From Fischerella muscicola SAG 1427-1 = PCC 73103 (GTDB taxonomy: Bacteria > Cyanobacteriota > Cyanobacteriia > Cyanobacteriales > Nostocaceae), in assembly GCF_000317245.1 (NCBI RefSeq), contig NZ_AJLJ01000054.1, positions 1 to 42,515 of the forward strand: a stretch of 42,515 nt of DNA, in the 5' to 3' direction. The notes below the pieces were generated by a model. That model was not told the DNA's origin. It made no database searches and was given only the letters and a program-made list of their open reading frames with translations. Below, one piece after another: positions 25,192 through 33,812 of the stretch (positions are counted from its first letter, which is position 1; the number at the start of each line of letters is the position of its first letter). The translations under genes were made by a program, and so were the position numbers.

Positions 25192-26889
25192 ATGGCTTTT
25201 AACTGGTTCCGTCGTCAACATAATGATTCTTCTGAGACTTCATCCCCAGAAAAAGAGGTAGAAACTCCTGCTGTCTCAACACCATCTCCTACAGAATCAG
25301 CCATAGCGCCTACAACAGAAGCAGAAGAGCCTGTGGCGACAGATTTACTTGCATTTGCTAAAGCTGCTTATAAAAATATCCAGCAAAAGCAACAATCTCA
25401 GCCACCAGAAACTCCGTCTACTGAACAGACAACAGAAACAACTGAGACTACACCAGAAACAGCAACATCAGAAACGCCAGCACTGGAAGAAAATGTCGAA
25501 ACTGTTGCTGAAGTTAGCGAACCCACAACAGAAGCACTAGAAGAAAATTTTGAAACTGTCGCTGAAGTTAGCGAACCAACAACAGAAGCACCACAAGAAA
25601 ATTTTGAAACTGTCGCTGAAGTTAGGGAATTAACACTAGAAGAAGCGACTCTTACAACGCCAGTTACTACGTTAGAAGAAAACTCAGACAATACATCAAC
25701 TGAAGCAGTAATACCAAAACAAGAACCTGCAAGTCTATCCTTACTAGCAAAAGCAGCAGCAGAACGACAAGCGAAGCAGGAACGTTTAATCGCGACTGCG
25801 ATAGAAGTCACAGAACCGGAAGCAGTACAATCAGTGACATCTGCTACGACTCCAGAAACAGCCGAGGTTATACCCGGATTAGACTTTGATGAAGGGTTTT
25901 TATGGTCAACAGAAGTATTAGCCGCACAGGGGAGACGGGCGGAAGACGTTTCAATTGAAGAAATTACTTGGCTCAAAAGGCTAAGACAGGGTTTAGATAA
26001 AACCCGTCGTAATATTGTTAACCAACTCAAAGCCATTGTTGGTCAAGGGCCGCTTAACCAAGCCGGGGTAACAGAAATTGAGGCATTGTTGTTGCAGGCA
26101 GATGTGGGTGTAGAAGCCACAGATTATATCATCACGGCCTTGCAGAGCAAACTGCGCGAAGAAGCTTTACCACCAGAAGAGGCGATCGCTTACCTCAAAC
26201 AAATCCTCCGGGATATGCTGGATCGACCAATTCAAACATCCCAAAAGCCGTTTTTCGCGCCAGAAAAAGATTCTTTTAATATTTGGTTGATTACAGGAGT
26301 CAATGGCGCTGGTAAAACTACGACTATCGGCAAAATTGCTCACTTGGCTCAAAAATCTGGCTATCAATGCTTGATTGGGGCTGCTGATACTTTTCGGGCT
26401 GCTGCTGTGCAACAGGTGAAAGTTTGGGGCGATCGCAGTGGTGTAGAAGTCATTGCCAATCCCGGCAAAAATACCGATCCGGCTGCTGTTGTGTTTGATG
26501 CGATCGATGCAGCAACAGCACGACAAACCGAATTACTTTTGGTAGACACCGCAGGTAGATTGCAAAATAAAAAGAACTTAATGGAGGAACTTAGCAAAAT
26601 TCGTCGGATTATCAATAAAAAGGCACCTCAAGCCAAAATAGAATCTTTACTAGTATTAGATGCAACTTTAGGTCAGAATGGATTGCGTCAAGCTGAAGTA
26701 TTCTCACAAGCAGCAGAACTCACTGGTGTAGTCTTGACAAAACTAGATAGCACCGCTAAGGGAGGTGTGGCTTTGGCTGTAGTGCAGCAGCTGGGTTTAC
26801 CAATTCGCTTTATCGGTGCTGGCGAAGGTATTGAAGACTTACGTCCTTTTTCTAGCTATGAGTTTGTAGAGGCACTTTTGAGTGGCTAG
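25192..26889 (+). CDS. ftsY: Signal recognition particle receptor FtsY
   Basis: FtsY is the GTPase that receives SRP-ribosome complexes at the membrane. The 565-residue protein has an acidic A domain (about residues 1-235) full of Glu, Thr and Pro, with three 18-residue repeats (EENFETVAEVSEPTTEA) from residue 99. The helical N domain starts near 245 (GFLWSTEVLAAQGRRAEDVS). The G domain shows the P-loop GVNGAGKTTT at about 369, DTAGRLQNK at about 452 and TKLDSTAKGG at about 516, ending in IGAGEGIEDLRPF. The start MAFNWFRRQ is short, basic and aromatic, suited to membrane contact. The A domain is long for the family and probably disordered. Confidence 0.96.
   Translation: MAFNWFRRQHNDSSETSSPEKEVETPAVSTPSPTESAIAPTTEAEEPVATDLLAFAKAAYKNIQQKQQSQPPETPSTEQTTETTETTPETATSETPALEENVETVAEVSEPTTEALEENFETVAEVSEPTTEAPQENFETVAEVRELTLEEATLTTPVTTLEENSDNTSTEAVIPKQEPASLSLLAKAAAERQAKQERLIATAIEVTEPEAVQSVTSATTPETAEVIPGLDFDEGFLWSTEVLAAQGRRAEDVSIEEITWLKRLRQGLDKTRRNIVNQLKAIVGQGPLNQAGVTEIEALLLQADVGVEATDYIITALQSKLREEALPPEEAIAYLKQILRDMLDRPIQTSQKPFFAPEKDSFNIWLITGVNGAGKTTTIGKIAHLAQKSGYQCLIGAADTFRAAAVQQVKVWGDRSGVEVIANPGKNTDPAAVVFDAIDAATARQTELLLVDTAGRLQNKKNLMEELSKIRRIINKKAPQAKIESLLVLDATLGQNGLRQAEVFSQAAELTGVVLTKLDSTAKGGVALAVVQQLGLPIRFIGAGEGIEDLRPFSSYEFVEALLSG
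25486..25647 (+). repeat. 54-bp tandem repeat in the ftsY acidic domain, three copies
   Basis: Units start at 25486, 25540 and 25594. Each encodes an 18-residue acidic unit; the third has diverged at its end (VRELTLEEA). The array is in frame, so copy changes would only lengthen or shorten the disordered A domain. Confidence 0.85.
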
Positions 26890-27705
26890 TAATCAGTTTA
26901 AAGGTGAAGGGGTAAGGGATAAATATCCGTCCCCCTAACTCGATATAGTTCAGTTAGTCGATATAAATCTAAAATCTAACTCAAACCAGCAAGTTTTTGG
27001 TAACGGGTGGAAAACCTCTGCTAGAATTGCAACTTAATACTTTACTTTTAACAACCCTTTGTATGGTTGTTAAATTTGATTGCACAATAGTTAACGAATC
27101 TAAGTTGATGTAGAAAGCTGTTCTCCTGCTTTATTAACAACCGCTGATCGACTTGTCAAAAAATATTCTCTGGAGGTAGTTTAAGAAATGCCAATGAAAT
27201 AGCTGCATGAAAACATCATTTTTAATGTAAAGGAGAAAAATCTTGAGTTATTATTTTTCCGTGAGTCTTCCTCATAACTTCTACTAGTCTGTGGCAAAAC
27301 TTGGAGAACATATAAACTTGCATAAGTTCAACTTGGTTAAGACTTTTATGAATTTCACCACTCAGTGTTAATCTTGACACATGAAAAATTATGTATATGT
27401 AACAATTAGTTTTTCTATCTTAGGGTATATGAATTATTCATAAAGTTATGGAAAAATTTATTACCTTCTAATACTTAGTAAAAATGGCTGCCAAGAAAGG
27501 ATCGGTTTTAAACTAAAAAATATCCCTTGAAACACCTACCATTGATGAAAGAATCAAATAAAAAATGAAATACTTATAAAGCTTACACTTACGTCTTTCT
27601 ACTCTTGCTAAACTGACGAATCTTATCTAAATATGGTTTAGCGATTCTGAGGCTAGCTCATTTATTTAGTAATCTCAAATTGCTTACTGAAGTTAAATAA
27701 TACCT
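26890..27705. other. Long intergenic region with two hairpins
   Basis: No gene is seen in 816 bases. A hairpin near 26908-26936 (AGGGG with CCCCT, inner GGATA/TATCC) could end ftsY transcription. A second, at 27047-27074, is listed separately. The remaining 600 bases are AT-rich and should hold the promoter of the phosphatase gene. Confidence 0.45.
27047..27074. terminator. 10-bp perfect hairpin after ftsY
   Basis: TTTAACAACC (27047-27056) pairs perfectly with GGTTGTTAAA (27065-27074) across an 8-base loop and is followed by TTTGATT. It lies 158 bases after the ftsY stop. It could be a weak terminator or a regulator binding site. Confidence 0.4.
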
Positions 27706-29100
27706 GTGCCTGTGCCTAAACTGCCCTCTGAACCTACCGACAGTAATACTAGTGCCACAACGGATGTTACTCCAGTTGTGGCGCTCAAAGAACTCGTGGC
27801 AAGGCTGCACCGAGAGCAGAACAAAATCCAGGACTTACTTAGTTCTCTAGGATTTGCCCTGAGAAGCTTCAATAACTTAAACCAGTTTTTGGAGTTAATA
27901 CCACTCATGGCGACAAGAGTAACAGATGCAGACGGTAGCGCCCTGTTTCTCTACAAACCAAATGGTCAAGTAAGGTTAGAACAGCTACACTGGCAGGACA
28001 CTCACCAAAGAAAAAATATTCGTAAGGCATTAGAGACGGTTAGTAGTCAAATTACGCATCAACAACAATCCGGACTAGCAACTACAACTAGTATTTTAGA
28101 TGCCCAGATGCATTATCATTTGGGACCAGATGTACAAATCTTTGGTACGGCAATTCTAGTCAAGCATGTAGAAAGGGGATGGCTGTATGTTTTGAGCCGC
28201 GACCCTGAGTACGGATGGACAGAAACCAGACAAAAATTAGTGAGGCTAGTGGCAGATCAAACCGCAGTCGCCATTGAAAACGATGAACTGGCTGTAGAAT
28301 TAAGGAAAAAAGAACGCCTAGATCAAGAATTAGAAATTGGTGCTGAAATTCAACGGCGACTTTTACCACGTCAATGTCCCAGCATTCCGGGAGTAACTCT
28401 AGCTGCGCGCTGTAAACCAGCGAATCGTGTAGGTGGGGATTACTACGACTTTGTTCCTACAAATCACAACTTGATTTTACCGCCCAATACCAAAGAAACT
28501 GTGGAATCTGTTCGTTGGGCTTTAGTGATCGGTGATGTGATGGGAAAAGGAGTCCCCGCAGGTCTGATTATGACTATGATGCGGGGAATGCTAAGGGGTG
28601 AAGTGCTGCACAGTAACACCCCAGCACAGATTTTGCAAAACTTAAATCGAGTCATGTATGCGGATTTAGAAAATTCTAACCGCTTCGTGACTTTGTTTTA
28701 TTCAGAATATGACCCGAAAAACCAGATGTTATCCTACAGCAACGCCGCGCATAATCCGCCGATGTGGTGGCACGCTAGTACGAAAACAGTGACGCGTTTA
28801 GATACTCTGGGGATGTTAATTGGTTTAGATGCTAATAGTCAATACGAAGATGGCCAAGCACGCTTAGAGCCAGGAGATACAATTATTTACTATACAGATG
28901 GACTGACTGATGCGGCAGCTGCCAGTGGCGATCGCTTTGACGAAGAAAATCTCGTCAATGAATTCAGCCTTGCTTGTAGGTATTGTAACGGACCAGAGGA
29001 AATACTAGATTACTTATTTGAGCGAGTACAACAATTCATCGGCGCTGAAAAACAGAACACCGATGATATGACGTTAGTGGTTTTGCAAGTTACTAATTAG
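27706..29100 (+). CDS. GAF-domain PP2C-type serine phosphatase (RsbU/SpoIIE family)
   Basis: The 464-residue protein joins an N-terminal sensory GAF-like domain (about residues 55-190; LIPLMATRVTDADGSALFLY, VADQTAVAIENDELAVEL) through a short coiled coil (KKERLDQELEIGAEIQRRLL) to a SpoIIE/PP2C phosphatase domain (about 225-460). Metal-binding motifs are visible: GGDYYDFV, ALVIGDVMGKGVPAGL, IIYYTDGLTDA and the terminal DDMTLVVLQV. Such proteins dephosphorylate anti-sigma-antagonist proteins in partner-switching pathways. GTG 27706 is used because no ATG precedes the conserved region. No partner (anti-sigma or STAS protein) is adjacent, so its target is unknown. Confidence 0.9.
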   Translation: MPVPKLPSEPTDSNTSATTDVTPVVALKELVARLHREQNKIQDLLSSLGFALRSFNNLNQFLELIPLMATRVTDADGSALFLYKPNGQVRLEQLHWQDTHQRKNIRKALETVSSQITHQQQSGLATTTSILDAQMHYHLGPDVQIFGTAILVKHVERGWLYVLSRDPEYGWTETRQKLVRLVADQTAVAIENDELAVELRKKERLDQELEIGAEIQRRLLPRQCPSIPGVTLAARCKPANRVGGDYYDFVPTNHNLILPPNTKETVESVRWALVIGDVMGKGVPAGLIMTMMRGMLRGEVLHSNTPAQILQNLNRVMYADLENSNRFVTLFYSEYDPKNQMLSYSNAAHNPPMWWHASTKTVTRLDTLGMLIGLDANSQYEDGQARLEPGDTIIYYTDGLTDAAAASGDRFDEENLVNEFSLACRYCNGPEEILDYLFERVQQFIGAEKQNTDDMTLVVLQVTN

Positions 29101-29104
29101 TTGT

Positions 29105-29130
29105 TAGTTGTTTTTTGTTTGTAACAACTA
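29105..29130. terminator. Hairpin between convergent genes
   Basis: TAGTTGTT (29105-29112) pairs with AACAACTA (29123-29130); the loop is T-rich. It lies between the stops of the phosphatase gene (plus) and the DUF2278 gene (minus) and could terminate either. Confidence 0.35.
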
Positions 29131-29150
29131 CCAACTACCAATCCTTAACA

Positions 29151-30194
29151 TTAAAATAACGTCGTCCACCCTTCTTCTTGAGTATCTTTTTTAGTGTAGG
29201 AAACACCATCAACTTTGATACCTTCTTGATTGAGAAGAGATAGAGTTCCACCTTTGTTGGACAACTGTACATCTTTTCCACTCAAAGGTACTTTGACAAC
29301 TGCACCAGGTTCAATGTTGAATCCGTCTAAACTGGCTTTTTGCTTGAGTTGATTGACGATCGCCCAGCCTGTTAAATCTACTTTGTTTGGTGAAGAATTA
29401 ATTAAAGTGATTGACTCTTTGCCGACATCTTCTCCACTAGGATTAAGTAGGGCAGCAATTATTCTTACCTGTGGCTTCACTGCTGGGGTATCTGGTATTT
29501 TTGGTTCAGATCCCACATTCTTATCGATGGGATCACCAGTGTTGTCATCTGTATGGAAGGATTGAGACTGGAATGCAAAAAAGGCAGCAACCCAATAATC
29601 TTGAGGTGCAGATTTGTAGTGAATTAGTAATGCTCCATCCTGATAAATTCCATTATCTTTTTTAAACTTACCGCTGCTGCCTTGGTTCATGTGTATGTTA
29701 TGAACGCCTCTACCTGGTTTAAACTTGAATATTTTATCAGGCTGTTGTTCTTCTTTTTCTATTCCCCAAGGTTCGCCAAAAGCATAGATTTCAGCTTTAG
29801 TCTTAATTGCCTTTTGAATGTAGAAGTCAATAAACTCATTGAGATCGTTATTTTCTCCAGGAATACTATAGGGCAAAGCTTTCATCTCATTGACTTTAAA
29901 CAAATTGCTCCGGATATAATCTAGGGCAATTCCTCCAGCTTGTCTTTGAGAAACTTCAATTCTGTTAAACCCAAAATCTAATGTTTTCAGCTTTTGTGTA
30001 ATGTAGTGTTCAAAATTAGTATCAATCAAGTACAACAAATCATAAGGTTGTTGGACTGACCTAACATTAATTGCTATACGATAATCAAAATTACCGTCGT
30101 TGACATGTACTTGATAGTGTGGAGAATCGTCATCTAGTTCCATTATGCCAGTGATCGCATGACACTTTAATATACCGTAATCTTTCAAACCCAT
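29151..30194 (-). CDS. DUF2278 (YukJ-like) protein with C-terminal lamin-tail domain
   Basis: The 347-residue protein has two parts. Residues 1-215 match DUF2278/YukJ: LKDYGILKCHAITG, SPHYQVHVNDGNFDYRIAIN, GGIALDYIRSNLF, GVHNIHMNQGSSG and DGALLIHY. A linker (DDNTGDPIDKNVGSEPKIPD) leads to an Ig-like lamin-tail domain (about 240-347): VRIIAALLNPSGEDVGKESI, DLTGWAIVNQLKQK, LSNKGGTLSLLNQEG. Lamin-tail domains in bacteria often occur on secreted or nucleic-acid-related proteins, but no signal peptide is seen here. Gene is alone on its strand. Biochemical function is unknown. Confidence 0.85.
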   Translation of the reverse strand: MGLKDYGILKCHAITGIMELDDDSPHYQVHVNDGNFDYRIAINVRSVQQPYDLLYLIDTNFEHYITQKLKTLDFGFNRIEVSQRQAGGIALDYIRSNLFKVNEMKALPYSIPGENNDLNEFIDFYIQKAIKTKAEIYAFGEPWGIEKEEQQPDKIFKFKPGRGVHNIHMNQGSSGKFKKDNGIYQDGALLIHYKSAPQDYWVAAFFAFQSQSFHTDDNTGDPIDKNVGSEPKIPDTPAVKPQVRIIAALLNPSGEDVGKESITLINSSPNKVDLTGWAIVNQLKQKASLDGFNIEPGAVVKVPLSGKDVQLSNKGGTLSLLNQEGIKVDGVSYTKKDTQEEGWTTLF

Positions 30195-31106
30195 AAATAA
30201 AGTCCTTGTGATGAAAGTGACTATGATTTTTTTAATTACTTAAGTCTAATGCTCGCCAATAAACGTAAAAATTAGGTTAAGAATAGAGTTAGCTATTCAA
30301 TCCACTGTTTCATATATTACTTTCTTTTTTATATATACCTGAGTTTTTTAATCATTTATTCAGTATATTTATTTACTTTCTCTTGCTTAATACAGCCGTG
30401 CATTGCTCGATGATAAAAGCGCCATCGCCTATGAACTCGTGACCGCATATATTAACTTATATTAAGTTTACTAAAACTTTAAATTTAAGTAGTAAGGCTT
30501 TGATAGAGTATTTTCTTTCAACAGATAATTAAAGTTTTTGTAAAAAGTCCTTATTTAAGCTTGTATATTACCTAATTTTTATATTAACTGTTATTAGAAA
30601 TCAAATAAGCAGTTAATATTATGCTAAATTCTCCAACTAGGTGGAAAACAGAAGCTAAAAGTTAAATTTTTTCTTAGCACTTTCTCAAATATAGGAGATT
30701 TTAGACGTGAAGCCGAGATCCGGATACTGTTGGCGAAAGTGTTACAAACGGATAAACAAAGGTGTTACAACTAAAAGCCGCAACCACAGATTGAAGGTTT
30801 GAGCTTGCGTAATATTTTCAAATACAAAAATGTATTACATTCGCCAACAGTATCCGTATCTGTTTGGCCCCCTTCTTTAGTACATAATTTACTGTGTTTT
30901 TAGCATACTAGTTACTGAAGAACCAACACTATTTAATGGTTGGGAAAACAACAGAAAAAAATAACGTGTCTTCTCAACTTAAATATCTACCATTGCAATA
31001 TCTATAGCCCTATACATAAAAAATCTTTGCGATGATTATCGCATCATTTTTTATGCAGAATAAAGCTTGCTCATTGGTTATTTTTGTCTCACGATAGGAG
31101 GAAGAT
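30195..31106. other. Long intergenic region with a MITE-like element
   Basis: No gene is seen. The main structure is the element at 30716-30861 (listed separately). A hairpin TGCGAT-GATT-ATCGCA (31028-31043), followed shortly by a T-run at 31047-31052, lies about 60 bases before the DUF4397 gene and looks like a leader attenuator or a terminator of an upstream transcript. Confidence 0.5.
30716..30861. mobile_element. MITE-like element, 146 bp with 22-bp terminal inverted repeats
   Basis: The left end AGATCCGGATACTGTTGGCG(AA) (30716-30737) and the right end (30840-30861) are inverted repeats identical at 21 of 22 positions. Between them lie two copies of GTGTTACAA (30739-30747, 30762-30770) and an inner GTAATA/TATTAC pair (30809-30814, 30833-30838). 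There is no coding capacity. These are the features of a non-autonomous transposon moved by a transposase encoded elsewhere. No clear target-site duplication is visible. Confidence 0.6.
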
Positions 31107-31979
31107 ATGTTTCTAACAAGACGATTATTCTTAGGTGCTTTGGCATTATCTTTAATGAGTTGGACTAGTTATCCATACAAAAGTTTAGCCAATTCTCAAC
31201 TATCTACAAAGTCTTTACAACAATCGTCCACTCAAACCCTAAGCCTACTAGATCCTCTTCTAAACCCTTATAAATGCCCTACCAAATTAAGAGTTATTAA
31301 CGCTGCGGTTGGTACTGCATCACCAGTTGATGTCATTGTCAACGGTAGAAAAATTTTGCAGAATGTAGATTTTCGTCAAGCTAGTAAATATGTAAATGTA
31401 ACACCAGGAAATCTTCAGGTACTTTTTGTGCAATCTGGTACTCTCAGTACAATTGCTTCTAGAACCTTTACAGGAGCGCCTAATAGTGCTTATACAGTAG
31501 CGATAACAGGAACACTACAAGGCCCCTCAGGTCAACCATTATTTAATCAATCACCCTTTGTGATTCCAGAGGATTTAACACAGCCTAATCCAGGTAAATT
31601 TAAAGGACGTTGGTATCGCTTTTCGGAAACTAGCGCTGTTATAGATTTCCGTATTAGCAAATCCTCTAGCCCAAATGTGGATGAAACTCGTATCACAGAC
31701 CTAACACCCAAAACTGCTATTCCTTACCCAGAACTTACGGCTGGTACATATAACTTCAATCCAGTTCTACCTGACCAATTTGACCCATTGATAAATAATG
31801 CCTTCAACCCACCAATCACAGTAGAAGTTGCGAATCAACAAGTCCCGGCCGGAGTCATTTTTGATGTAATTGCTACAGGTAATGGATTAGGCCAAGCACC
31901 TAACTCACTGCTACTCACAACTGCCTCAACACAAACAGCGCCTCCTGATGCTAATGGGTGTAATCAGATTGTGCAGTAA
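31107..31979 (+). CDS. Exported DUF4397 domain protein
   Basis: The 290-residue protein starts with a signal peptide (TRRLFLGALALSLMSWTSYP, processing probably after residues 25-32). It continues with the DUF4397 pattern: LRVINAAVGTASPVDVIVNG, then YVNVTPGNLQVLFVQSG and SAYTVAITGTLQGPSG. The C-terminal half has a second beta-rich segment (ITDLTPKTAIPYPELTAGTY). The family is predicted to be cell-surface or periplasmic. ATAGGAGGAAG upstream is a very strong ribosome binding site and fixes ATG 31107. Function unknown. Confidence 0.85.
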   Translation: MFLTRRLFLGALALSLMSWTSYPYKSLANSQLSTKSLQQSSTQTLSLLDPLLNPYKCPTKLRVINAAVGTASPVDVIVNGRKILQNVDFRQASKYVNVTPGNLQVLFVQSGTLSTIASRTFTGAPNSAYTVAITGTLQGPSGQPLFNQSPFVIPEDLTQPNPGKFKGRWYRFSETSAVIDFRISKSSSPNVDETRITDLTPKTAIPYPELTAGTYNFNPVLPDQFDPLINNAFNPPITVEVANQQVPAGVIFDVIATGNGLGQAPNSLLLTTASTQTAPPDANGCNQIVQ

Positions 31980-32050
31980 GCAATATCAGCTTAGTGAGGC
32001 ATTTTTAGCCATAGGAATCTTATTTAATTTTTGAAAAAACCGTATAACTA

Positions 32051-32095
32051 TTGAAGCGGAAGCGGCTGATTCAATCAGACCCCGCTTCAATTTGT
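32051..32095 (+). terminator. Structured terminator after the DUF4397 gene
   Basis: TTGAAGCGG (32051-32059) pairs with CCGCTTCAA (32082-32090). Inside is a separate perfect stem CTGATT-C-AATCAG. TTTGTT follows. It lies 72 bases after the stop. The right arm also forms the edge of the direct repeat at 32082. Confidence 0.5.
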
Positions 32096-32153
32096 TCTAG
32101 GGTTGACATATCAATGTTTATCTCTCTGCTCTTGAACAAATTATAGCTTTGCT
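32082..32153. repeat. 72-bp direct repeat, copy 1 (truncated antitoxin start)
   Basis: It matches 33785-33856 at 69 of 72 positions. On the minus strand it holds the antitoxin's start region: ATG followed by STLEQIEA, then a divergence to GSD and a stop. It is thus a broken 5' copy of the antitoxin gene at 33612-33812 placed beyond the far end of the kinase-like gene. The two copies are 1703 bp apart. Confidence 0.9.
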
Positions 32154-32161
32154 TGATAAGG

Positions 32162-33286
32162 TCAACTGAAAGCACCTGCAAGAAACCCCGTCTCTTTGAG
32201 TAGTAGTTGTAGTTTCACATGAGGAAGTTTCGTGTCTTTTTTGTTATTTCCCCATATATCAAAATAGAAGTTTCGCATCAGTGCAATGATGCTGTGGTAC
32301 TTCACGATGCTGGCAACATAGAATTCATCTAGCTTCATGATCCCGTCAGCATGTATCTGCTCGATGTTGTCGAGTAATAGAGACACCAGTTGATAATGTT
32401 GTAAGCCTTCTTTTATGCCATATTTTTCCATGATTCTGCGTTTATCGTCCTCCGAACATGAATCATACGATGATCGAATCAGGTGGCTAAGATTCCGCAG
32501 GATCTCTCCGTAGTCGTAAAATGTGTTTTCATCAAAGAAAGATTCTTCATCCTTCGTCAACGTAAAACTTTTGTCAAGTGCCAAACCAAAATCGGTTAAA
32601 TAGATTTGCTCGCCATCGGTGAGGACGTTGCGAAAATGTGCGTCAAAGTGGATGATCTCTTTCGTCCTCAAAAAGGTAATCGTTGTACACAAGTCATCCA
32701 GATGTTTCTGGAGTTTGTTGGGGTTTTCCCGCAGCCATGTTTCCAGAACATGTGGTATGTACTCCAGAAACAGAACTAACTCATGGTTGGCGTTCGCTCT
32801 ATCTAACATATAATTGCCGACGTTTGCACTATTACCCCAGTACTCTACAAAGCCTTTGAGACGATCCCTATCGATGTCCACATGTTGCCCAGAGAACGGA
32901 ATAATCCGATAATGGTACATCAGTGGGAAGGTGGCGGTCGCTCCGTCTAATACCCAGTTGGTGGTCTTGATATGTGTCACGAGTTCACGGAAGACCCCTA
33001 AACCAGCGACTCCTAAACCAACGGAACCGAGTCCATAATTAAAGTAAGTCGGCAAATCATAGAGATTTTTGGTAGAGAACAAGTTGTCATATTCGATGTT
33101 TGTGACTGGAATGCGTTTCACAAAGACTTTGGATTTTCCAAGAACTATCGTGTGAGTTAGTCCCCAACCCAAACTTGACTGATTATCGCCAAGCAGAGAA
33201 CGCAATTGTACATTATCCAACTGAGCGATTTGTGAACTGAGCTTGAAGTATCTTTTCCTTCTAAGTTCTATATGGTTCTTATCCAT
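32162..33286 (-). CDS. Protein-kinase-fold protein, function unknown
   Basis: The 374-residue protein carries kinase-like catalytic motifs: HFDAHFRNVL (the H-x-D-x4-N catalytic loop) and, after a short gap, YLTDFGLAL (the metal-binding DFG). An N-lobe with SKVFVKRIPV offers a candidate ATP-binding Lys, and FRELVTHIKTTNWV could hold the alphaC Glu. The C-lobe is long and helical. No membrane segment or sensor domain is present. ATG 33286 is chosen because AGGGGA directly precedes it; the upstream extension to 33406 runs into the toxin gene. It lies 65 bases downstream of the toxin in the same direction, so the three minus-strand genes may form one unit. Substrate unknown. Confidence 0.75.
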   Translation of the reverse strand: MDKNHIELRRKRYFKLSSQIAQLDNVQLRSLLGDNQSSLGWGLTHTIVLGKSKVFVKRIPVTNIEYDNLFSTKNLYDLPTYFNYGLGSVGLGVAGLGVFRELVTHIKTTNWVLDGATATFPLMYHYRIIPFSGQHVDIDRDRLKGFVEYWGNSANVGNYMLDRANANHELVLFLEYIPHVLETWLRENPNKLQKHLDDLCTTITFLRTKEIIHFDAHFRNVLTDGEQIYLTDFGLALDKSFTLTKDEESFFDENTFYDYGEILRNLSHLIRSSYDSCSEDDKRRIMEKYGIKEGLQHYQLVSLLLDNIEQIHADGIMKLDEFYVASIVKYHSIIALMRNFYFDIWGNNKKDTKLPHVKLQLLLKETGFLAGAFS

Positions 33287-33351
33287 TTTCCCCTGTCCAG
33301 CCACATCATGAGAAACCACGTGAATACAACGCACCGGGTTCTTATAGCGCA

Positions 33352-33612
33352 CTACAACTTGCCGATTAGCTTGTTGTACTCTGCATGAGTTCCAATCCAA
33401 AACCAAGAAATACCATCTTCAACTTCAACACCTAAAGCCCGATAATCTAGCCCTGCGCGAACTGACCAATACTTGTTACCAATCTTTTTGAAGTGCAACG
33501 ATGGATGAGATGGATCGGCTTTAAGCAACTCATAGCATTGATCAGCAGTTTGCTGTACGTTTTCGGGTAGGGTATTGTAGCATTTCCAAAATCGTTGTGT
33601 CGTGTAGTGCAT
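33352..33612 (-). CDS. RelE/ParE-superfamily toxin-like protein
   Basis: The 86-residue protein begins MHYTTQRFWKCYNTLPENVQ and has the block SHPSLHFKKIG, YWSVRAGLDYRALGVEVEDG and FWIGTHAEYNKLI. It follows the RelE/ParE/HigB-like fold pattern: two helices, then a beta sheet with basic residues. Such proteins are mRNA interferases or gyrase poisons. ATG 33612 overlaps the antitoxin stop by one base (TAATG), which points to translational coupling and decides the start over the ATG at 33627. It is the second gene of the pair. Confidence 0.8.
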   Translation of the reverse strand: MHYTTQRFWKCYNTLPENVQQTADQCYELLKADPSHPSLHFKKIGNKYWSVRAGLDYRALGVEVEDGISWFWIGTHAEYNKLIGKL

Positions 33613-33812
33613 TAAATTTTTCGACACTGTCCTGACTCGAATTCAGCGATCGCCTCTTGAGCTAAGGTTTCTAACTTGCCATCTGCAATGTCTTGCTCTA
33701 GCTGCTCATCCCAACGTTGATAATCCAAGTCAAAAAACCACTGCCTTAGACGCTCGAAGTCCTGTGACGGAAGTGTTAGAATCGCCGCTTCAATTTGTTC
33801 TAAGGTTGACAT
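33612..33812 (-). CDS. Antitoxin of the RelE/ParE-like pair
   Basis: The 66-residue acidic, helical protein begins STLEQIEAAILTLPSQDFE, continues RLRQWFFDLDYQRWDEQLEQ and ends DGKLETLAQEAIAEFESGQC. This matches a small antitoxin family common in cyanobacteria, always next to a toxin like the one at 33352. ATG 33812 is used; the longer frame to 33890 adds an unlike N-terminus. The first 13 or so codons lie inside the 72-bp repeat also present at 32082. It likely neutralises the toxin and binds its own promoter. Confidence 0.8.
   Translation of the reverse strand: MSTLEQIEAAILTLPSQDFERLRQWFFDLDYQRWDEQLEQDIADGKLETLAQEAIAEFESGQCRKI

Noticed and set aside
25398..26036. Long minus-strand open frame opposite ftsY
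   Set aside because: It is a shadow of the Glu/Thr/Ala-rich FtsY A domain, giving a Ser/Val-rich translation with no start signals.
33287..33406. N-terminal extension of the kinase-like protein to 33406
   Set aside because: It would overlap the toxin gene and lacks a ribosome binding site, while ATG 33286 has AGGGGA directly upstream.
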